The notes beneath the pieces are model-generated. The model had not been told where the DNA came from and did not search any database. It worked only from the letters and a program-made list of their open reading frames with translations. Shown here piece by piece: positions 59,401 to 60,788 of a stretch of DNA of 60,788 bases (position 1 is its first letter; each line of letters begins with the position of its first letter). Location: IMG/VR virus record IMGVR_UViG_3300037070_008166, positions 1-60,788 of that record, one strand, 5' to 3'. Made by a program: the position numbers and the translations under genes. This DNA is from a virus.

Positions 59401-59543
59401 CGCTTGACCTCGATGACCTTTGAACCAGGGAAGAACACGAGAAGTTCTTTGACCGACGAGAACTTCATCACACCAGCTCCACCAACCGAAACACAAATCT
59501 GTCGGCCTTGGCGGTAATACTTCAGAGTCAGAGTCTTGGCCAT
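59397..59543 (-). CDS. 48-residue protein, unknown
   Basis: ATG at 59543 overlaps the preceding TAA, and the TGA overlaps the next ATG. The sequence TLTLKYYRQGRQICVSVGGA and KFSSVKELLVFFPGSKVIEV is beta-rich. Overlaps at both ends support translation. Confidence 0.55.
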   Translation of the reverse strand: MAKTLTLKYYRQGRQICVSVGGAGVMKFSSVKELLVFFPGSKVIEVKR

Positions 59544-59629
59544 TAGTGAGCCTCCTGAGCAACGAGCCACCGAAAGGTGGCGAACCAGACAACCACACCG
59601 ATGAGCAGGTAAGGCAGCAGCGTTTCCAT
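59543..59629 (-). CDS. 28-residue single-helix membrane peptide
   Basis: ATG at 59629. The peptide is one hydrophobic helix (LLPYLLIGVVVWFATFRWLV) with a charged tail QEAH. Its TAA overlaps the next ATG and it lies between a strong hairpin and coupled genes. Tiny membrane peptides of this form are known in phages as host-membrane modulators, but no function can be assigned. Confidence 0.5.
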   Translation of the reverse strand: METLLPYLLIGVVVWFATFRWLVAQEAH

Positions 59630-59693
59630 TTCAGTGACTCCATTGGAAGTGCCCGGCGAATCCTTGGTGCCAGATTCGCCGGGCGAGGATGAA
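59630..59693 (-). promoter_or_regulatory. Single hairpin with the leader loop (copy G, lacks hairpin 2)
   Basis: GCCCGGCGAATC (59651-59662) pairs perfectly with GATTCGCCGGGC (59673-59684), a 12-bp stem whose minus-strand loop is TGGCACCAAG. It follows the stop of the gene at 59694 and precedes the membrane peptide. It shares hairpin 1 of leaders A-F but not hairpin 2. Confidence 0.7.
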
Positions 59694-59882
59694 CTACGTG
59701 AGACGCAACTCCTTGACCATCGCGTCGAACTGCTTCTTGGTGCAGAACGACTTCTCTTCGACGGTCAGCTTGTTGTAGTTGAAGTCGAGCTCGATGAACG
59801 AGTAGCGCAAGAACTGGCGAACCACGTTCACCGTGACCAGCGTGACCGGGTGAATCAGCACGTCGCCGGTGATAGGCTTCAT
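59694..59882 (-). CDS. 62-residue protein, unknown
   Basis: The ATG at 59882 overlaps the end of the upstream gene; an in-frame GTG at 59891 is an alternative. MKPITGDVLIHPVTLVTVNV and FIELDFNYNKLTVEEKSFCT suggest a compact alpha/beta protein. No family recognised. Confidence 0.55.
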   Translation of the reverse strand: MKPITGDVLIHPVTLVTVNVVRQFLRYSFIELDFNYNKLTVEEKSFCTKKQFDAMVKELRLT

Positions 59883-59883
59883 G

Positions 59884-60060
59884 TTATCCACGCTTCACCG
59901 CCTTCAGTGTGAAGACCGCCCGGGAGTAGGAGCCGTCGCGGTATCGCTTGAACGGCTTGACCTTGACCACTTCGAAGACCTGACCCACGCGGAACACCTT
60001 GAGTTCGTTCTTGCCGTCGCGCGTCCAGGCCATCTGCACTTGAAACCGTTTCGTATTCAT
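59884..60060 (-). CDS. 58-residue basic protein, unknown
   Basis: ATG at 60060, preceded by AGGAGCCACC. Strongly basic and beta-rich (TKRFQVQMAWTRDGKNELKV, EVVKVKPFKRYRDGSYSRAV). It might be an OB- or SH3-like nucleic-acid binder; not recognised. Confidence 0.6.
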   Translation of the reverse strand: MNTKRFQVQMAWTRDGKNELKVFRVGQVFEVVKVKPFKRYRDGSYSRAVFTLKAVKRG

Positions 60061-60068
60061 GGTGGCTC

Positions 60069-60230
60069 CTAGAAGTTACGGACTCGCTCGTTGTGCCGCC
60101 GAGCCACGACACGCGCCATCTTGTCGAGCAGACTCGACGGCTTGGGCAGCTGCGACTGGGACAGCTTGTAACATGTGGAGCAGAGACCCTCGCGGGTGGC
60201 CTTCTTGATTTCACAGCAGTAGCATTTCAT
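60069..60230 (-). CDS. 53-residue zinc-knuckle protein, first of block F
   Basis: ATG at 60230 after leader F (CCTGACGAGGTTCCC). MKCYCCEIKKATREGLCSTC gives a C-x2-C...C-x2-C zinc knuckle, followed by a basic helix (LLDKMARVVARRHNERVRN). The frame is open upstream through the leader to 60413, as at leaders C and D. First gene transcribed in the minus array within this window. Confidence 0.65.
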   Translation of the reverse strand: MKCYCCEIKKATREGLCSTCYKLSQSQLPKPSSLLDKMARVVARRHNERVRNF

Positions 60231-60330
60231 GGGAACCTCGTCAGGCCCGTTCATTCGGGCGAGGCCAGCTGGCGCCAGCCTTTCTAGTTCCACGGCTTGC
60301 GAATCCGGTTGGGTGCCGAATTCGCGAGCC
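60231..60330 (-). promoter_or_regulatory. Repeated two-hairpin leader, copy F (variant)
   Basis: Minus orientation: a stem GCGAAT/ATTCGC whose loop holds GGCACCC, then ACTAGAAA, a tight palindrome GCTGGCGCCAGC (60268-60279), hairpin 2 GCCCG/CGGGC (60245-60260, loop AATGAA), then CCTGACGAGG and ATG. Order of the boxes differs from copies A-E, and TAGAAA is not a stop here. Confidence 0.65.
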
Positions 60331-60788
60331 GCGTTGGCATTGTGTTGGCTTGTATGTGGAGGACTTGTTTGCTCTGAATCCCGTTCGCCTGGACCGGCAT
60401 GCGCGAGTTTCATCAGAGTGATTCGTTACGCGGTCGTTCAGACCGTTTCGCCGTTCGCCCGAAAGCGTTTCATCCCTCAGTCCCGTATCCGCCGCGTTGC
60501 GCTCGCTCGTTGCGACTGCATGGTGCCAGATTCGCGAAGCGCGCAGGAGGACCGGCTATCCCGAGGATACCAGCACTCGACGTAGGTTTCTGGGAGGCTC
60601 TTGATTCCCTTACCCGGAACGCTTTTCAGCTCCACCGTTACGGTGGCCGGTCTCAGGGCAATTCGGCGACTCCCCGTCACCCACGCCCGTTCGGCCCTAA
60701 CACGACGGCCCGAACTAGGCCAATTATACCGCGCTGCCAGGCTGCTTGCTTGCTGCGTGGTGCCAGACGCTAACTCCTTTACTATCAA
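60331..60788 (-). promoter_or_regulatory. Gene-free right end with a -10 box and hairpins
   Basis: No convincing gene in 458 bases; an open minus frame (60477-60788) starts with TTG at the very edge and has odd composition. A perfect TATAAT lies at 60728-60723 (minus strand) with no clear -35. CCACCG/CGGTGG forms a hairpin near 60632-60646, and two TCTGGCACCA decamers occur at 60530 and 60767. Likely the control region of the minus array, possibly also holding a replication or packaging site. Confidence 0.4.

Larger units (their letters stand above)
46005..60767 (-). repeat. Dispersed TCTGGCACCA decamer family
   Basis: Eleven exact copies were found, all on the minus strand. Their plus-strand starts are 46005, 46930, 49458, 50980, 52983, 56241, 56764, 58548, 59665, 60521 and 60758, with near variants at 57440 and 59138. 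Some are hairpin loops of the leaders and some are coding. Chance expectation in 60 kb is about 0.1. Confidence 0.75.

Noticed and set aside
50933-60530. Sigma-54 promoter reading of the TGGCAC motif
   Set aside because: The required GC dinucleotide ten bases after GG is absent in the copies inspected.
60477-60788. 103-residue minus-strand frame at the right edge
   Set aside because: Edge start with TTG, odd composition, no motif; overlaps the promoter-like box and hairpins.
60331-60788. tRNA or tmRNA at the right end
   Set aside because: No cloverleaf with a T-arm GTTCNA and acceptor pairing could be drawn.

Overview
The window is most of a tailed double-stranded DNA phage genome. By gene order it is a siphovirus: large terminase, portal, prohead protease, HK97-fold capsid, connectors, tail tube, a frameshifted tail-assembly chaperone pair and a 1521-residue tape measure, with no sheath or contractile baseplate gene. 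No integrase, repressor, tRNA or polymerase is visible. The host is not identifiable. Lipoprotein and Sec signals, several ending in A-Q, suggest a Gram-negative (didermal) bacterium. An uncultured environmental phage is the best guess.

Layout. (1) 159-12383 (+): packaging, portal polyprotein, protease, decoration protein, capsid and connectors. (2) 12380-17185 (+): a nucleotide-sugar and glycosyltransferase cassette (cupin, DegT-type aminotransferase, three glycosyltransferases, a methyltransferase) set between connector genes. (3) 17182-29255 (+): tail completion, tube, G/GT chaperones, tape measure, distal tail and hub. (4) 29252-46925 (+): fibres and surface proteins, interrupted by a lysis block (31278-33781). 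Several of these proteins carry N-terminal signal peptides, and the longest fibre is built of about 28 copies of a 20-24 residue repeat. (5) 46926-47001: convergent boundary with a terminator-like hairpin. (6) 47002-60230 (-): about 40 tightly packed small genes, including an ATP-dependent DNA ligase, a UvrD-like helicase, an HELGHH metalloprotease and many zinc-knuckle microproteins. (7) 60231-60788: gene-free upstream region.

How it works together. The plus-strand genes build, mature and release the virion. Stop/start overlaps (ATGA, GTGA, TAATG) couple translation along the array. Hairpins after the capsid, coiled-coil and tail-tube genes may set product ratios. The minus-strand genes fall into six blocks, each headed by the same leader: a TAGAAA box, a variable-stem hairpin with GCACCA at its apex, a second hairpin whose stem switches between GCCCG/CGGGC and GCCGG/CCGGC, and then a strong ribosome binding site. 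This leader is the best candidate for an undescribed regulatory system.

The other leading candidate is the 1367-residue portal polyprotein. It carries a 2H phosphoesterase domain like the anti-CBASS enzyme Acb1, a domain of unknown kind and two ADP-ribosyltransferase-like domains. These are joined by a repeated Gly/His-rich linker that also flanks the adjacent prohead protease, so effectors may be built into or released from the head.
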